15,071 nt of DNA, from positions 1 to 15,071 of the forward strand of contig DMTJ01000265.1 in assembly GCA_003477185.1 (NCBI GenBank), given 5' to 3'. The translations under genes were made by a program, and so were the position numbers. The DNA is from Lentisphaeria bacterium. GTDB lineage: Bacteria > Verrucomicrobiota > Lentisphaeria > JABSQK01 > UBA12247. Shown here one piece after another: positions 6,892 to 15,071 of the stretch (position 1 is the first letter of the stretch; each line of letters opens with the position of its first letter). The notes beneath the pieces are model-generated. The model ran no database searches and had not been told where the DNA came from. It saw only the letters and a program-made list of their open reading frames with translations.

Positions 6892-9849
6892 ATGTATCAT
6901 CGCCTGCAGGTCTCCCCAAAAACCGGAGTTCGTGACGCACGCGGTGAAGAAACTCAGGAGCGAATTCAACGCTACCTGGGAATCAGCACAGACCGGGTGC
7001 AAGTGCGCGACGTTTACTCTCTTTTCGCTGACCTCACAGCTGACCAGGCTGCGGAGATCGCAACCTGCTGCAGCAATCCGGTATTGCAGACCACCGAGAG
7101 TACGGACGTCTCTTTTGATTGGCTGATTGCCGTCGGGTACCTACCAGGCGTGACGGACAATGTTTCCCGTACGTTGCGGCGCGTCATTCGTGATGCGATC
7201 GGCAGACCATTGCGCGAGGACGAAGAAGTCTACTCCAGTGTCGAATACCTAATCTCAGGCCCAGGCTTGAGCCGTGAGTCAGTCGCAACTATGGCCACAG
7301 ATTTGCTGGCAAATGCCCTGATCCAGAGCGTGGCTATTCGCAACGCTAGTGAGTGGCGAGAGCAAGGCCCTCATCAAAATAGGCCGCGATATGACGCCAG
7401 TGATGTCGAAGAAGGCGCGTCGGTTGAGATTGATCTTACCGGCGATGACGCACAGCTGCAGGCCATCAGTGACAAGAACACGCTGGCCCTGACCTTGGCC
7501 GAAATGAAGGCCATCCGCGACTATTTTTCTGGACAGAAGTCGGAGCGCCGAGCTCTTGACCTGCCTACGAATCCTACAGATTGCGAGCTAGAGATACTGG
7601 CCCAGACCTGGTCTGAGCATTGCAAGCATAAGATCTTCGATGCGATCATCCATTACCGGGATGATGCCGGAAATGAGCAAACCGTGGACGGTTGCTTTCC
7701 TACCTTTATTCGCGCTGCGACATTTGAGATTGGCGAAGACATCGACTGGCTGGTTTCCGTCTTCCATGATAATGCCGGGGTTGTGCGCTTTAACGACACC
7801 TTAAACCTCGTGTACAAGGCCGAGACCCACAACAGCCCCTCGGCGCTCGATCCGTACGGTGGCGCCATGACAGGCATCGTTGGCGTGAATCGCGACCCGA
7901 TGGGGACTGGGCTTGGTGCTGACCTCACACTGAACGTCTGGGGGTATTGCTTCGGCTCCCCGGCTACGCCCGCTGAAGACGTTCCCGAGAGCCTGTTTCA
8001 CCCCGCTCGGCTGCGCGATTGTGTTCACCACGGCGTGATCGATGGCGGGAATCAGAGCGGAATTCCATACGCGATCGGCTGGGAGTACTTTGACCCGCGC
8101 TACCTCGGAAAGCCGCTCGTGTTTTGCGGCACGGTCGGGACGCTTCCGCGTACGATCAACGGGCAAGCAAGTGAAGATAAGTCCATTCTCCCAGGCGACT
8201 TTGTAGTCATGGCCGGTGGCCAGATCGGCAAGGACGGCATTCATGGCGCTACGTTCAGCAGCGAGGAACTGCATGGTTCGTCGCCCAGCCAGGCTGTGCA
8301 GATTGGCGACCCCATTACCCAGAAGATGCTCGCAGACTTTCTGTATGTTGCTCGTGACCGCGGCCTGTTTCGCTTCATTACCGACAACGGTGCCGGCGGC
8401 TTGTCCTCCAGCATCGGTGAGATGGCGACACAGTGTGGTGGCGCTTGCCTGGAACTGTCGAATGCACCGCTTAAGTATGTAGGCCTTCGCCCTTGGGAGA
8501 TTCTGCTCTCGGAAGCGCAGGAGCGCATGAGCTTCGCGGTACCGCCGGAGGACTGGGACGAGCTCAAGGCGCTCGCAGACTCCTACGAGGTCGAGATCAG
8601 CAACATCGGTGTGTTTACCGACGATGGCTGGTTCGACATTCGCTACGAGGACGAGCGAATTGCCCGGATTGAGCTCGAGTTCATGCACAAGGGCTATCCC
8701 CGGTTGGAGATTCCTGCCGTGTGGGCACCACCTCAGCACGACGAGCCCACCACGCTAGACCAAGATCCGTCGCAGGCATTGCTGGACCTTCTCGCTCGTG
8801 ACAACATCACCAGCGGTGAAACTCATGCTCGTCAATATGATCACGAGGTCAAAGGCCTCAGCGTGATCAAGCCGTACGTGGGGATCGATAATAACGTCGC
8901 CTCCGATGCCGTCGTCTCGATGCTGGAGCCGCTGACCACAGAAGGGGTAATCCTGGCCGCAGCCGTGCTGCCACGCTACTCCGATATCGACACCTACCAC
9001 ATGACTGCCTCGGTTATCGACCTTGCCGTACGTCGTACGATCGCCGTTGGCGGCGAGATGGGCCGCATCGCCGGGCTGGACAACTTCTGCTGGCCAGATC
9101 CGGTCGAAAGCCCCAAGACGCCAGACGGGGCTTACAAGGCCGCGCAGCTGGTGCGCTCAAATCAGGCGCTCTATGACTATTGTAAGGCGTACGGTGTGCC
9201 ATGTATCTCCGGCAAGGATAGCATGAAGAACGACAGCACGCGTGGCGGTCGCAAGATTTCGATTCCTCCGACTTTGCTGTTCTCCACGATCACGCCGATG
9301 GCAGACATCACGCGCAGCGTCACACTGGACGTCAAGCGGGCCAGAGACTTGGTCTATGTGGTCGGTGCGACCCTCCCCGAGTTGGGCGGCAGTGAGTATC
9401 TGGCGATGCAAGGCTACACGGGCAATGCGGTCCCGAAGGTGGACGCAGACGAAGCAATCAGAACCTACCAGGCGATGGCGAAGGCTACCGCCGCCGGGCT
9501 CTGCCGCTCCATTCATACCCCGGCGCTTGGCGGTCTGGCGGTGGCACTTGCGAAGTCCGCAATCGGCGGGCAGTTGGGCATCGAGGCTGACCTGTCGCTA
9601 GTCCCAACTGCAGGAGATCTTGATCTGAACGGGCTCTTGTTTTCCGAAACCAACAGCCGCTTCGTGGTCACCGTCTGTCCCGACAACTGGCAGAAATTCG
9701 AAGCGCTGTTCGAAGCAGATCAGGCTGTGGCTTGCATCGGCAAAGTCACGCGAGACCCGGCGTTGGTCCTGCATCATCGGGGAAGCCCAGAAGTTGAGCT
9801 AAACCTGGCCGAGCTCACAGCGGCCTATACCCGCGGACCGGAGGCGTAA
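6892..9849 (+). CDS. purL: Phosphoribosylformylglycinamidine synthase, PurS-PurL fusion
   Basis: A 985-residue synthetase subunit of FGAM synthase (step 4 of de novo purine synthesis), which converts FGAR, ATP and PurQ-derived ammonia to FGAM in the cytoplasm. Residues 1-70 look like PurS (TGVRDARGEE, ending NPVLQTTES), and residues 76-150 look like a second PurS-type unit (VGYLPGVTDNVSRTLRR ... LLANALIQS), as in the N-terminal domain of large FGAR amidotransferases. The catalytic half has SEHC (241-244), KAETHNSPSALDPYGGAM (about 309-326), AGGQIGKDGIHGATFSS and TDNGAGGLSSSIGEMA (497-512), then a second synthetase-like half with YHMTASVIDLA and SGKDSMKND. The length fits a PurSL fusion: longer than stand-alone PurL (about 730) and shorter than PurLQ fusions (about 1,240-1,300). 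AAGGG at 6881-6885 is a well-placed ribosome site for ATG 6892. purQ follows after two bases. Confidence 0.95.
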   Translation: MYHRLQVSPKTGVRDARGEETQERIQRYLGISTDRVQVRDVYSLFADLTADQAAEIATCCSNPVLQTTESTDVSFDWLIAVGYLPGVTDNVSRTLRRVIRDAIGRPLREDEEVYSSVEYLISGPGLSRESVATMATDLLANALIQSVAIRNASEWREQGPHQNRPRYDASDVEEGASVEIDLTGDDAQLQAISDKNTLALTLAEMKAIRDYFSGQKSERRALDLPTNPTDCELEILAQTWSEHCKHKIFDAIIHYRDDAGNEQTVDGCFPTFIRAATFEIGEDIDWLVSVFHDNAGVVRFNDTLNLVYKAETHNSPSALDPYGGAMTGIVGVNRDPMGTGLGADLTLNVWGYCFGSPATPAEDVPESLFHPARLRDCVHHGVIDGGNQSGIPYAIGWEYFDPRYLGKPLVFCGTVGTLPRTINGQASEDKSILPGDFVVMAGGQIGKDGIHGATFSSEELHGSSPSQAVQIGDPITQKMLADFLYVARDRGLFRFITDNGAGGLSSSIGEMATQCGGACLELSNAPLKYVGLRPWEILLSEAQERMSFAVPPEDWDELKALADSYEVEISNIGVFTDDGWFDIRYEDERIARIELEFMHKGYPRLEIPAVWAPPQHDEPTTLDQDPSQALLDLLARDNITSGETHARQYDHEVKGLSVIKPYVGIDNNVASDAVVSMLEPLTTEGVILAAAVLPRYSDIDTYHMTASVIDLAVRRTIAVGGEMGRIAGLDNFCWPDPVESPKTPDGAYKAAQLVRSNQALYDYCKAYGVPCISGKDSMKNDSTRGGRKISIPPTLLFSTITPMADITRSVTLDVKRARDLVYVVGATLPELGGSEYLAMQGYTGNAVPKVDADEAIRTYQAMAKATAAGLCRSIHTPALGGLAVALAKSAIGGQLGIEADLSLVPTAGDLDLNGLLFSETNSRFVVTVCPDNWQKFEALFEADQAVACIGKVTRDPALVLHHRGSPEVELNLAELTAAYTRGPEA
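9840..9844 (+). promoter_or_regulatory. Ribosome binding site of purQ inside the purL end
   Basis: GGAGG lies within the last codons of purL, seven bases before the purQ ATG at 9852. With only two bases between the genes, this points to translational coupling and matched output of the two FGAM synthase subunits. Confidence 0.7.
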
Positions 9850-9851
9850 CC

Positions 9852-10643
9852 ATGGCTAAGTGTCTCATCATTACCGGCTACGGACTGAACTGTGAACGCG
9901 AAACACAGGCTGCATTCGAGCATTGCGGTGCACAGGTCAGCCTGCTGCACTTCAACCAGCTGCTTGCGCGTCCCGAGACCTTGCAGGAGCACGACATTCT
10001 TACCTTTATTGGCGGCTTCTCGTTTGGTGACCATCTCGGTGCCGGCGTGGCGTTTGCGAATAAGGTCCGGCACCAACTCGGCGAAGCGCTCGACAGCTAC
10101 GTCGCCGGCGGGCGATTAGTTCTTGGCATTTGCAACGGGATGCAGGTCATCACCCGCCTTGGGTTGTTGCCAGCCAGTGATGGGCAGACCGGGGAACCGC
10201 AAGCGGCGATGGCTCGCAATGACAACGACCGCTTTCGCGATGACTGGGTCACGGTGCGGGCGAATCCTGAGTCTCCTTGCGTGTTTACCCGCGGCCTCGA
10301 TTCCCTAGCGCTGCCGATCCGCCACGGCGAGGGCAAGTTTACCGTTGCCTCGCAGGACGTGCTGGACCGCATCATTGCTCAGGGACAGATTTGCCTGCAG
10401 TACTGCGATCCGGAGTCCGGAGAGCCGACTGAAGAGTTTCCGGACAATCCCAATGGCTCCCCGCTTGGAATCGCTGGCGTTTGTGACCCCACTGGCCGGA
10501 TTCTCGGCATGATGCCTCATCCAGAGGCATACCTGTCGCCGTATAACCATCCGCACTGGACTCGCCAGAAGCTCAACGGCGTGCTGCCAGCAGAAGGCCT
10601 CGGCGTAGCCATCTTCCGCAACGCGGTGGACTTCGTCGGCTAG
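9852..10643 (+). CDS. purQ: Phosphoribosylformylglycinamidine synthase, glutaminase subunit
   Basis: A 263-residue class I glutamine amidotransferase that releases ammonia from glutamine for PurL. The catalytic triad is visible: nucleophile C94 in LGICNGMQVI, and H223 with E225 in MMPHPEAY. The N-terminus, CLIITGYGLNCERET, and IGGFSFGDHLGAG (oxyanion region, about 53-65) are typical of PurQ rather than of other amidotransferases. At 263 residues it matches the longer PurQ form that partners PurSL-type synthetases; the Bacillus-type protein is about 225. It follows purL after two bases with its own GGAGG. It ends 14 bases before the stop of the convergent MFS gene, with only a tiny GGCT-AGC-AGCC hairpin at its stop and no strong terminator. 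Confidence 0.95.
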   Translation: MAKCLIITGYGLNCERETQAAFEHCGAQVSLLHFNQLLARPETLQEHDILTFIGGFSFGDHLGAGVAFANKVRHQLGEALDSYVAGGRLVLGICNGMQVITRLGLLPASDGQTGEPQAAMARNDNDRFRDDWVTVRANPESPCVFTRGLDSLALPIRHGEGKFTVASQDVLDRIIAQGQICLQYCDPESGEPTEEFPDNPNGSPLGIAGVCDPTGRILGMMPHPEAYLSPYNHPHWTRQKLNGVLPAEGLGVAIFRNAVDFVG

Positions 10644-10657
10644 CAGCCTCTCGCGGC

Positions 10658-11869
10658 CTACCTTCTGCCGTACTTGAGTACCGGTACGAGCATCAGGCTC
10701 GCACCCGTCATTAGGGCAGCTGCCAGCCAACCGATCTGGTTGATGGGAAGCCACTCGTGGGTGAGCATTAAGTAGGCCAGGTAGGGGCCGATCATGGCGC
10801 GAGTTGCGGTGAGGAACGTGTGCACCGCCATGTACTCGGCGGTATGCTCCTCCTTGGCAAACTTGGTCACCCACAAGGTCCAGGCAACCGTCCCGCCACC
10901 CCGGCCAATGCCAAAGCAAACCGTGCCCAGAATAATGCCGGAGACGGTCCCCGTGAAGTAGGTGAGTAGACTGAGAATGAAGGCACAGTTGATCGCGATG
11001 CGCAGCGCAAAGAAATTGACGCGATCGAACATGCGTCCCCAAACGTACATCGCGCCAACTGATACTGCCTCGGGCAGAACCATCAGCAGAAAGACTGCGT
11101 ACGCAGCGTCAAGATTTAAGTAGTCCGGCGACGCCGCCAACTCAGTGCGCAAAGGGATCGTCGCCAGGTTCGCGATCCCCATGATGTACCAGACCAGGCT
11201 GACGTAGCCGAATAGACGGTCCTGGACTAGAAAGCGGAGACACCGCAGCGGATTCACTGATGCAGTCGCGTCCAGAGCGACCGAGGGTACGCGCCAGATG
11301 GCAGCACCGCCGATCAGGCAGAGGATGGCCAGGCCAAATAGCACGGGCCGGAATCTCCCGGCATCATCGCCCATGTACTGTGAAATGATCAAGCCGCCGA
11401 CCAAGGCAGAAACGGCTGCGGACATCGCCACCAGACTGAAGGTGCGCCCGCGCTTCTTGGCGCCAACATTCTGCCGCCAGAGTGCGGGGATTAGTGGCAG
11501 GCTGGTGCCAAGCAACGGCCCGCCAATCAGGATTCCGCCGACGAATGGCCAAAGCCCTGTGCTGCTTCCTGCCAAAATGAGGCCGCCAGCGCTCAGGGCC
11601 GCCGTGAAGGCGAGCACGCGGGTGATCGGGACTTGCGCCCGGCTCACCAGCAGAGTGGTGAGGGGAGCCAGAATCATGCCCAGCGCCACAGACACCGTCA
11701 GTAGCCATTTTGCGGTCGCTGTCGCCTCAAAGTGCTGAATGGCCACAATCATGACCACACCGGTAGGGTGAAGGCTGGCGATCACTGGCGAGAGGAGCAT
11801 GGAACGGGCTAGCTCACCCTTCATCGGGCCAAGATCGAAGCGCGCTTCTTTGTCCCCCTGGGCAGTCAT
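10658..11869 (-). CDS. MFS transporter
   Basis: A 403-residue hydrophobic protein with about 12 predicted membrane spans, the usual size and pattern for the major facilitator superfamily. After a short polar N-terminus (MTAQGDKEARFDLGP) come spans such as TGVVMIVAIQHF and WLLTVSVALGMILAPLTTLL. A basic cytoplasmic stretch, KKRGRTFSLVAM, and the central loop between the two six-helix halves (about residues 205-235) also fit. GIGRGGGTVAWTLW lies in the C-terminal half. No substrate-specific motif is recognisable, and other MFS-like carriers are possible. The ATG at 11869 lacks a clear ribosome site; an in-frame ATG at residue 16 is an alternative start. It lies 20 bases after the stop of the ABC permease gene, so the two are probably in one operon. 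Confidence 0.82.
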   Translation of the reverse strand: MTAQGDKEARFDLGPMKGELARSMLLSPVIASLHPTGVVMIVAIQHFEATATAKWLLTVSVALGMILAPLTTLLVSRAQVPITRVLAFTAALSAGGLILAGSSTGLWPFVGGILIGGPLLGTSLPLIPALWRQNVGAKKRGRTFSLVAMSAAVSALVGGLIISQYMGDDAGRFRPVLFGLAILCLIGGAAIWRVPSVALDATASVNPLRCLRFLVQDRLFGYVSLVWYIMGIANLATIPLRTELAASPDYLNLDAAYAVFLLMVLPEAVSVGAMYVWGRMFDRVNFFALRIAINCAFILSLLTYFTGTVSGIILGTVCFGIGRGGGTVAWTLWVTKFAKEEHTAEYMAVHTFLTATRAMIGPYLAYLMLTHEWLPINQIGWLAAALMTGASLMLVPVLKYGRR

Positions 11870-11889
11870 TGGGCGGCAGAGAGGCGTAG

Positions 11890-13566
11890 TCAGAGGCGGA
11901 ACATCGCTCCCATGCGATCGCCCAACATACGCGTTGCAAACAGGATGCTACAGCCGAGAAAGGCCATGGCCCAGACACCAAACGCGCACGCAATATACGG
12001 TCCGGATCCCAGAACCATCGATAGCTCATAGATCGCACGGGTGATCGGGAAGTATTCCATCTTCTGCGCCAAAATGAGCGAATCGGACACCTCGAGCATG
12101 GAGAAGCTGAAGGCAAAGACCATGCCGCCAATGAGGTTGGCAAAGATGAGCGGGATTGTGATGCGGCTGAGTACCGTAAACGATTTGGCTCCGAGATTCG
12201 CGGCGGCCCGCTCGAGGTCCTCAGGGGTTTGCTGCAGGCCTGCGGTAGCGGCGCGTAGCACGTAGGGCAGCCTTCTGGTGCCATAAGCAATGATCAGCAG
12301 CAAGGTTGGATTCTCGATTGGGTCGAGCCAGCTGCGGAGCCAGTCGTAGCGGGTTGCCATGCTCAGATAGCCAAAGGCAAGAATGATCCCGGGAACAGCC
12401 AGTGGCAACATCGCGATCCCATCGAGCAGGCGCCAGCCCGGTGGCTTCCAGCGCACTGCGACCAAGGCCACAAGCAGGCCCAGGACGACAGCGCCGCACG
12501 TGGCAATGGAAGCATACAGGACGCTGTTGCCAATGCTCGGTACGACAAAGTCATGGGTCACAGCATCTTGGTAGAAGCGCAGGGTGTAGGCGCTCGGCAG
12601 AATGGTCTCGTGCCAGTCTCGCGACACGGATAGCAGCAACACGCCGAAGTGGGGAAAAATCGCCAGCAAGCTCAACCCGATAAACAGGGCCGTGACGCCC
12701 CAGCGCTGCCAAGCATGCGGTAGTTCTGCGGGCTTGGCACCACTGCTGGACTTCATCGAGCCGAGATCCTGGGCCCGACCAAGGAAGTAGTGCCCGACAA
12801 AGTAAAGCAGGCTGCTTACCACCAAGAGGACCACCACCAAGCTGTACGCCGTCGGATTGGAGTTTAGCTCGCCGATTCCAGCGAAGATTTGCGCCGGTGT
12901 CACATCGAGATAGCCCAGCATCAGCGGCGTGCCGAGCTCGGTAAAGCTCCAGATAAAGACGATGACCCCGCCGGCAAACAGGCCGGGGCGAATTAATGGC
13001 AGAGTAATTGTGCGCAGGCGTTCCCACTCGCTGGCGCCGAGGTTTCGCGCCGCTTCATCCATCGCTGGGTCGATATTTGCCAGGGACGTGCGCACGTTCA
13101 GGTACAGGATCGGGTAGAGGTGCAACGCCTCCAGCAGGCAGACTGCGGCAAATCGATGCTGGCCCAGCCAATCCGGACCTTGGCCTGGGGCAACCAAGCC
13201 GATTGCCGTGAGCAGCGAGTTGAACGCACCGGTCCGTTCGAAAAGCTGCTGGACACCCAGCGCGCCGACAAAAGGCGGCAGTATGAGGGGGAGGAGGACC
13301 AGAGCATTAGTCCAACTGCGCAGCGGGAAGTCATAGCGATGGGCAATCATCGCCATCGGGATCGAGACGACTGCAACCAAGACCGTCACAACCGTGGCGA
13401 TCTTGAAGGCATTGATGAACCCGCTTACGTAAACCGGGTTTTGCACGGCCTCGAGCAGGTAGATCGGCTGCAGGCCCTCGAGCAGAATGGTGTACAGCGG
13501 CAGCACCAGAAATACACCAAAGAATGTAAACAGCAGGACAACGGTTGCGGTGCGAACGATCTTCAA
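11890..13566 (-). CDS. Fused two-domain ABC permease, ferric-iron type
   Basis: A 558-residue inner-membrane protein made of two binding-protein-dependent permease domains in tandem. Each carries an EAA loop that docks on the ATPase: EAARNLGASEWERLRTITLP (171-190) in the first half and ERAAANLGAKSFTVLSRITI (452-471) in the second. The halves meet near the polar linker at 262-290. The fused layout and length match FbpB/SfuB-type ferric-iron permeases; a thiamine or other metal permease is less likely but possible. The start is TTG at 13566: there is no in-frame ATG or GTG between it and the upstream stop, and GGGGACGGG lies just upstream as a ribosome site. No ATPase or solute-binding protein gene is adjacent. 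The MFS gene follows after 20 bases and the cyclase-repeat gene precedes it by 73. Confidence 0.85.
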   Translation of the reverse strand: MKIVRTATVVLLFTFFGVFLVLPLYTILLEGLQPIYLLEAVQNPVYVSGFINAFKIATVVTVLVAVVSIPMAMIAHRYDFPLRSWTNALVLLPLILPPFVGALGVQQLFERTGAFNSLLTAIGLVAPGQGPDWLGQHRFAAVCLLEALHLYPILYLNVRTSLANIDPAMDEAARNLGASEWERLRTITLPLIRPGLFAGGVIVFIWSFTELGTPLMLGYLDVTPAQIFAGIGELNSNPTAYSLVVVLLVVSSLLYFVGHYFLGRAQDLGSMKSSSGAKPAELPHAWQRWGVTALFIGLSLLAIFPHFGVLLLSVSRDWHETILPSAYTLRFYQDAVTHDFVVPSIGNSVLYASIATCGAVVLGLLVALVAVRWKPPGWRLLDGIAMLPLAVPGIILAFGYLSMATRYDWLRSWLDPIENPTLLLIIAYGTRRLPYVLRAATAGLQQTPEDLERAAANLGAKSFTVLSRITIPLIFANLIGGMVFAFSFSMLEVSDSLILAQKMEYFPITRAIYELSMVLGSGPYIACAFGVWAMAFLGCSILFATRMLGDRMGAMFRL

Positions 13567-13620
13567 TATCCCGTCCCCGGAGTGATGCGTGTTACTAGCC
13601 TGGATAGTTCATGCCAGTCC

Positions 13621-13645
13621 GTTCAGTCCGTTCAGTCGTTCAGTC
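13621..13645. repeat. Short tandem repeat of GTTCAGTC (three copies)
   Basis: Copies at 13621-13628, 13630-13637 and 13638-13645, the first two separated by one C; a partial AGTCC precedes them. The third copy contains the stop codon (TCA at 13640-13642, TGA on the minus strand) of the cyclase-repeat gene, so the array forms its end and the start of the 73-base gap before the permease. Changes in copy number could alter that gene's C-terminus. Confidence 0.6.
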
Positions 13646-15071
13646 GATGAGTAGGTCGAGATCGTCGTCATCGTCATCGTCGAGCAGGCTCGAAACCTTG
13701 CGGCTGGTCGCGCCCATCTTGGCCAAGTCAAACGATGGCAAATAGCGGTAGTAGACTTCTAACTGCAGGCAGCACAACGTAGTGGAGAACACTTTGCCTT
13801 CCACGCCAGTTTTCTTATGAATCTCCACATCCCAGTAGCCTTCCTCATGCTGATTGTTGATCAGCACCGGCTCAAATACTTTACGCCATTTCTTCCAGGC
13901 GGAGCCACCTTCATTGAAGGCAGCCTGCGTGTCGTAGTACCAACCATACAGGCTGTGTGCGGCCGCTTCCTTAAAGTCCTTTTTTGCGTGTTCATAGCCT
14001 TCTAACCGCGATTTCATGATCGTATTGTCCAAGGCACCGCTTATTTCCTTGGCCTTCTTGTCGCCGAGCAGCTGGAGACAGACCGCGCCCACACCGGTCA
14101 TGTTCCTGCCGGCGCCTGGACTGCTATAGCCGAACTTGTAGTTCTTATAGGTCGACTTGGTAAACTTGATCGACTTGTCAATGGCCTCATGGAGCCCCTT
14201 ATTGCTGGCTCCGGCGACGTATCCAGCCTTCATTGCCTGCATCTGCCAGCCAGCGACAGACAGGTCCCAGCGTTCGCCCTTTTTAAAGCCGTAGTCGTAG
14301 CCACCGCCGCGCTGCTGACCTTTAATGAGCACGTCCAGGCCATCTTCCATCGCCCGCTTCAGAAATGGGATCTGGGTCATGCCGTAAGCCTCGGCAAGCG
14401 CATAGGTGATAATCCCGTGGGAGTAGGCCCCTCTGCCACCGGGAAAGCTCTTGCCGTTGGACGGCATCCGTTCAGCGAGCCACTGCATTGCCTTCTGGAC
14501 TGTGACGCCAAACTCTTCTGACAGCGGGGTATCGCCATGCGCCAGAAAACAGAGCAAGGCCAAGGCCGTAAATGCCGGATCCCCCGGCCAGGAGCCATCG
14601 TTCTTCTGCACTTTCTGCAGCCAGCGAAGGGCGCGCAGCACTGCGTCCTGGCCAGCGCCGGAACCGCCGTGCCTTCTTACGGTCGCGGCTCGCCCGGCAG
14701 CGGAACGCCCTCCGTAGAGCGACGACAGCTTTAAGGGGGACATCGTCGGTTGGACGTCCAGCTGCTCTTCAAACTCAGAATTGTCATCCGTCTGCGGCGC
14801 TTCGTCGCTGACGTCCTCTAAGGCCACATCTGCCTCGGTTTCCGTAGGCGTTGGCGCTTCTACGCTGATCTCCGGCGCCACATCGTCGAAAGTCTCTTCT
14901 TCAATCTCCTCGATCTCCTCGATCATCTCTTCTTCGAGTTCGACGATCTCAATCTCTTCCACCGTAATTTCGATGGCTGGCTCTTCATACTCTGTCGTGC
15001 TGGTTGCGAACACCGCAAGCATCCCGAGGACAAGGACGTGCACGACGAATGAAATCGCCGGGCCGATCATG
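13640..15071 (-). CDS. Membrane-anchored prenyltransferase/squalene-cyclase-repeat protein, possibly 5'-truncated
   Basis: At least 476 residues. Residues 4-22 (PAISFVVHVLVLGMLAVFA) form one membrane anchor. Residues 27-105 are a strongly acidic linker rich in Glu-Ile-Glu. The conserved-looking YGGRSAAGRAATVRRHGG (119-136) leads into an alpha/alpha-toroid domain (about 140-450) of the squalene-cyclase/prenyltransferase repeat class, with QW-like units ALRWLQKVQKNDGSWPG (147-163), VLIKGQQRGGGYDYG and VLINNQHEEGYWD. The acidic DxDD-type catalytic motif of true cyclases is not seen, so enzymatic cyclisation is unlikely; a binding or scaffold role is my inference. The protein ends with seven Asp and LDLLID. 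The first visible ATG is at 15070, one base from the edge, so translation may begin further upstream. Such proteins are common in planctomycete-group genomes; their function is not established. The anchor-plus-linker layout recalls TonB. Confidence 0.8.
   Translation of the reverse strand, partial: MIGPAISFVVHVLVLGMLAVFATSTTEYEEPAIEITVEEIEIVELEEEMIEEIEEIEEETFDDVAPEISVEAPTPTETEADVALEDVSDEAPQTDDNSEFEEQLDVQPTMSPLKLSSLYGGRSAAGRAATVRRHGGSGAGQDAVLRALRWLQKVQKNDGSWPGDPAFTALALLCFLAHGDTPLSEEFGVTVQKAMQWLAERMPSNGKSFPGGRGAYSHGIITYALAEAYGMTQIPFLKRAMEDGLDVLIKGQQRGGGYDYGFKKGERWDLSVAGWQMQAMKAGYVAGASNKGLHEAIDKSIKFTKSTYKNYKFGYSSPGAGRNMTGVGAVCLQLLGDKKAKEISGALDNTIMKSRLEGYEHAKKDFKEAAAHSLYGWYYDTQAAFNEGGSAWKKWRKVFEPVLINNQHEEGYWDVEIHKKTGVEGKVFSTTLCCLQLEVYYRYLPSFDLAKMGATSRKVSSLLDDDDDDDLDLLID

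Noticed and set aside
6660..6893. Minus-strand reading frame of 77 codons upstream of purL
   Set aside because: It overlaps the purL start, has no recognisable similarity and no plausible ribosome site; it is treated as leader sequence.
7801..8739. Long antisense reading frame (312 codons) inside purL
   Set aside because: It lies wholly opposite a strongly conserved purL region, has no recognisable domain, and is expected from the GC-rich codon pattern of the real gene.
14880..14960. Repetitive CTCGATCTC-like stretch near the right end
   Set aside because: It is coding sequence for the Glu/Ile-rich acidic linker, so the repetition comes from codon use and is not a separate DNA repeat or CRISPR.

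Overview
The window looks like chromosomal DNA from a bacterium of the Planctomycetota-Verrucomicrobiota-Chlamydiota group, with a Verrucomicrobiota-like lineage the best guess. Three things point that way. One is a secreted HEAT/c-type-heme protein of the Pirellula/Verrucomicrobium type. The second is a membrane-anchored prenyltransferase/squalene-cyclase-repeat protein with a long acidic linker. The third is a dihydrolipoamide dehydrogenase with a GGVCLYRGCIPSK active site. The assignment is inferred from gene content; there is no rRNA or other phylogenetic marker here. No tRNA, rRNA, CRISPR array, insertion sequence or phage gene was seen.

Layout. (1) Bases 1-2150, plus strand: the 3' part of a dihydrolipoamide dehydrogenase gene, then after 13 bases a SWIM zinc-finger protein. 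(2) Bases 2147-2169: a hairpin between convergent genes, a possible bidirectional terminator. (3) Bases 2201-6541, minus strand: a glycosyltransferase 4 family gene, 13 bases downstream of a 764-residue secreted HEAT/heme protein; upstream of these lies a broken glycoside hydrolase family 2 gene with several frameshifts and an apparent internal deletion. (4) Bases 6542-6891: a more AT-rich leader with two dyad elements, also holding possible further debris of the broken gene. (5) Bases 6892-10643, plus strand: purL (a PurS-PurL fusion) and purQ, two bases apart, which together form the FGAM synthase of purine biosynthesis. (6) Bases 10658-13566, minus strand: an MFS transporter and, upstream of it, a fused two-domain ABC permease resembling ferric-iron permeases; no ATPase or binding protein is adjacent. 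(7) Bases 13640 to the right edge, minus strand: the anchored cyclase-repeat protein, possibly cut at its N-terminus.

The purLQ pair is conventional housekeeping. The minus-strand genes look like accessory or lineage-specific functions: envelope/periplasm proteins, transport and sugar metabolism. I see no convincing defence system or mobile element. The points most worth following up are the decaying GH2 gene, the heme-protein/glycosyltransferase pair, and the anchored cyclase-repeat protein next to an orphan iron-type permease.
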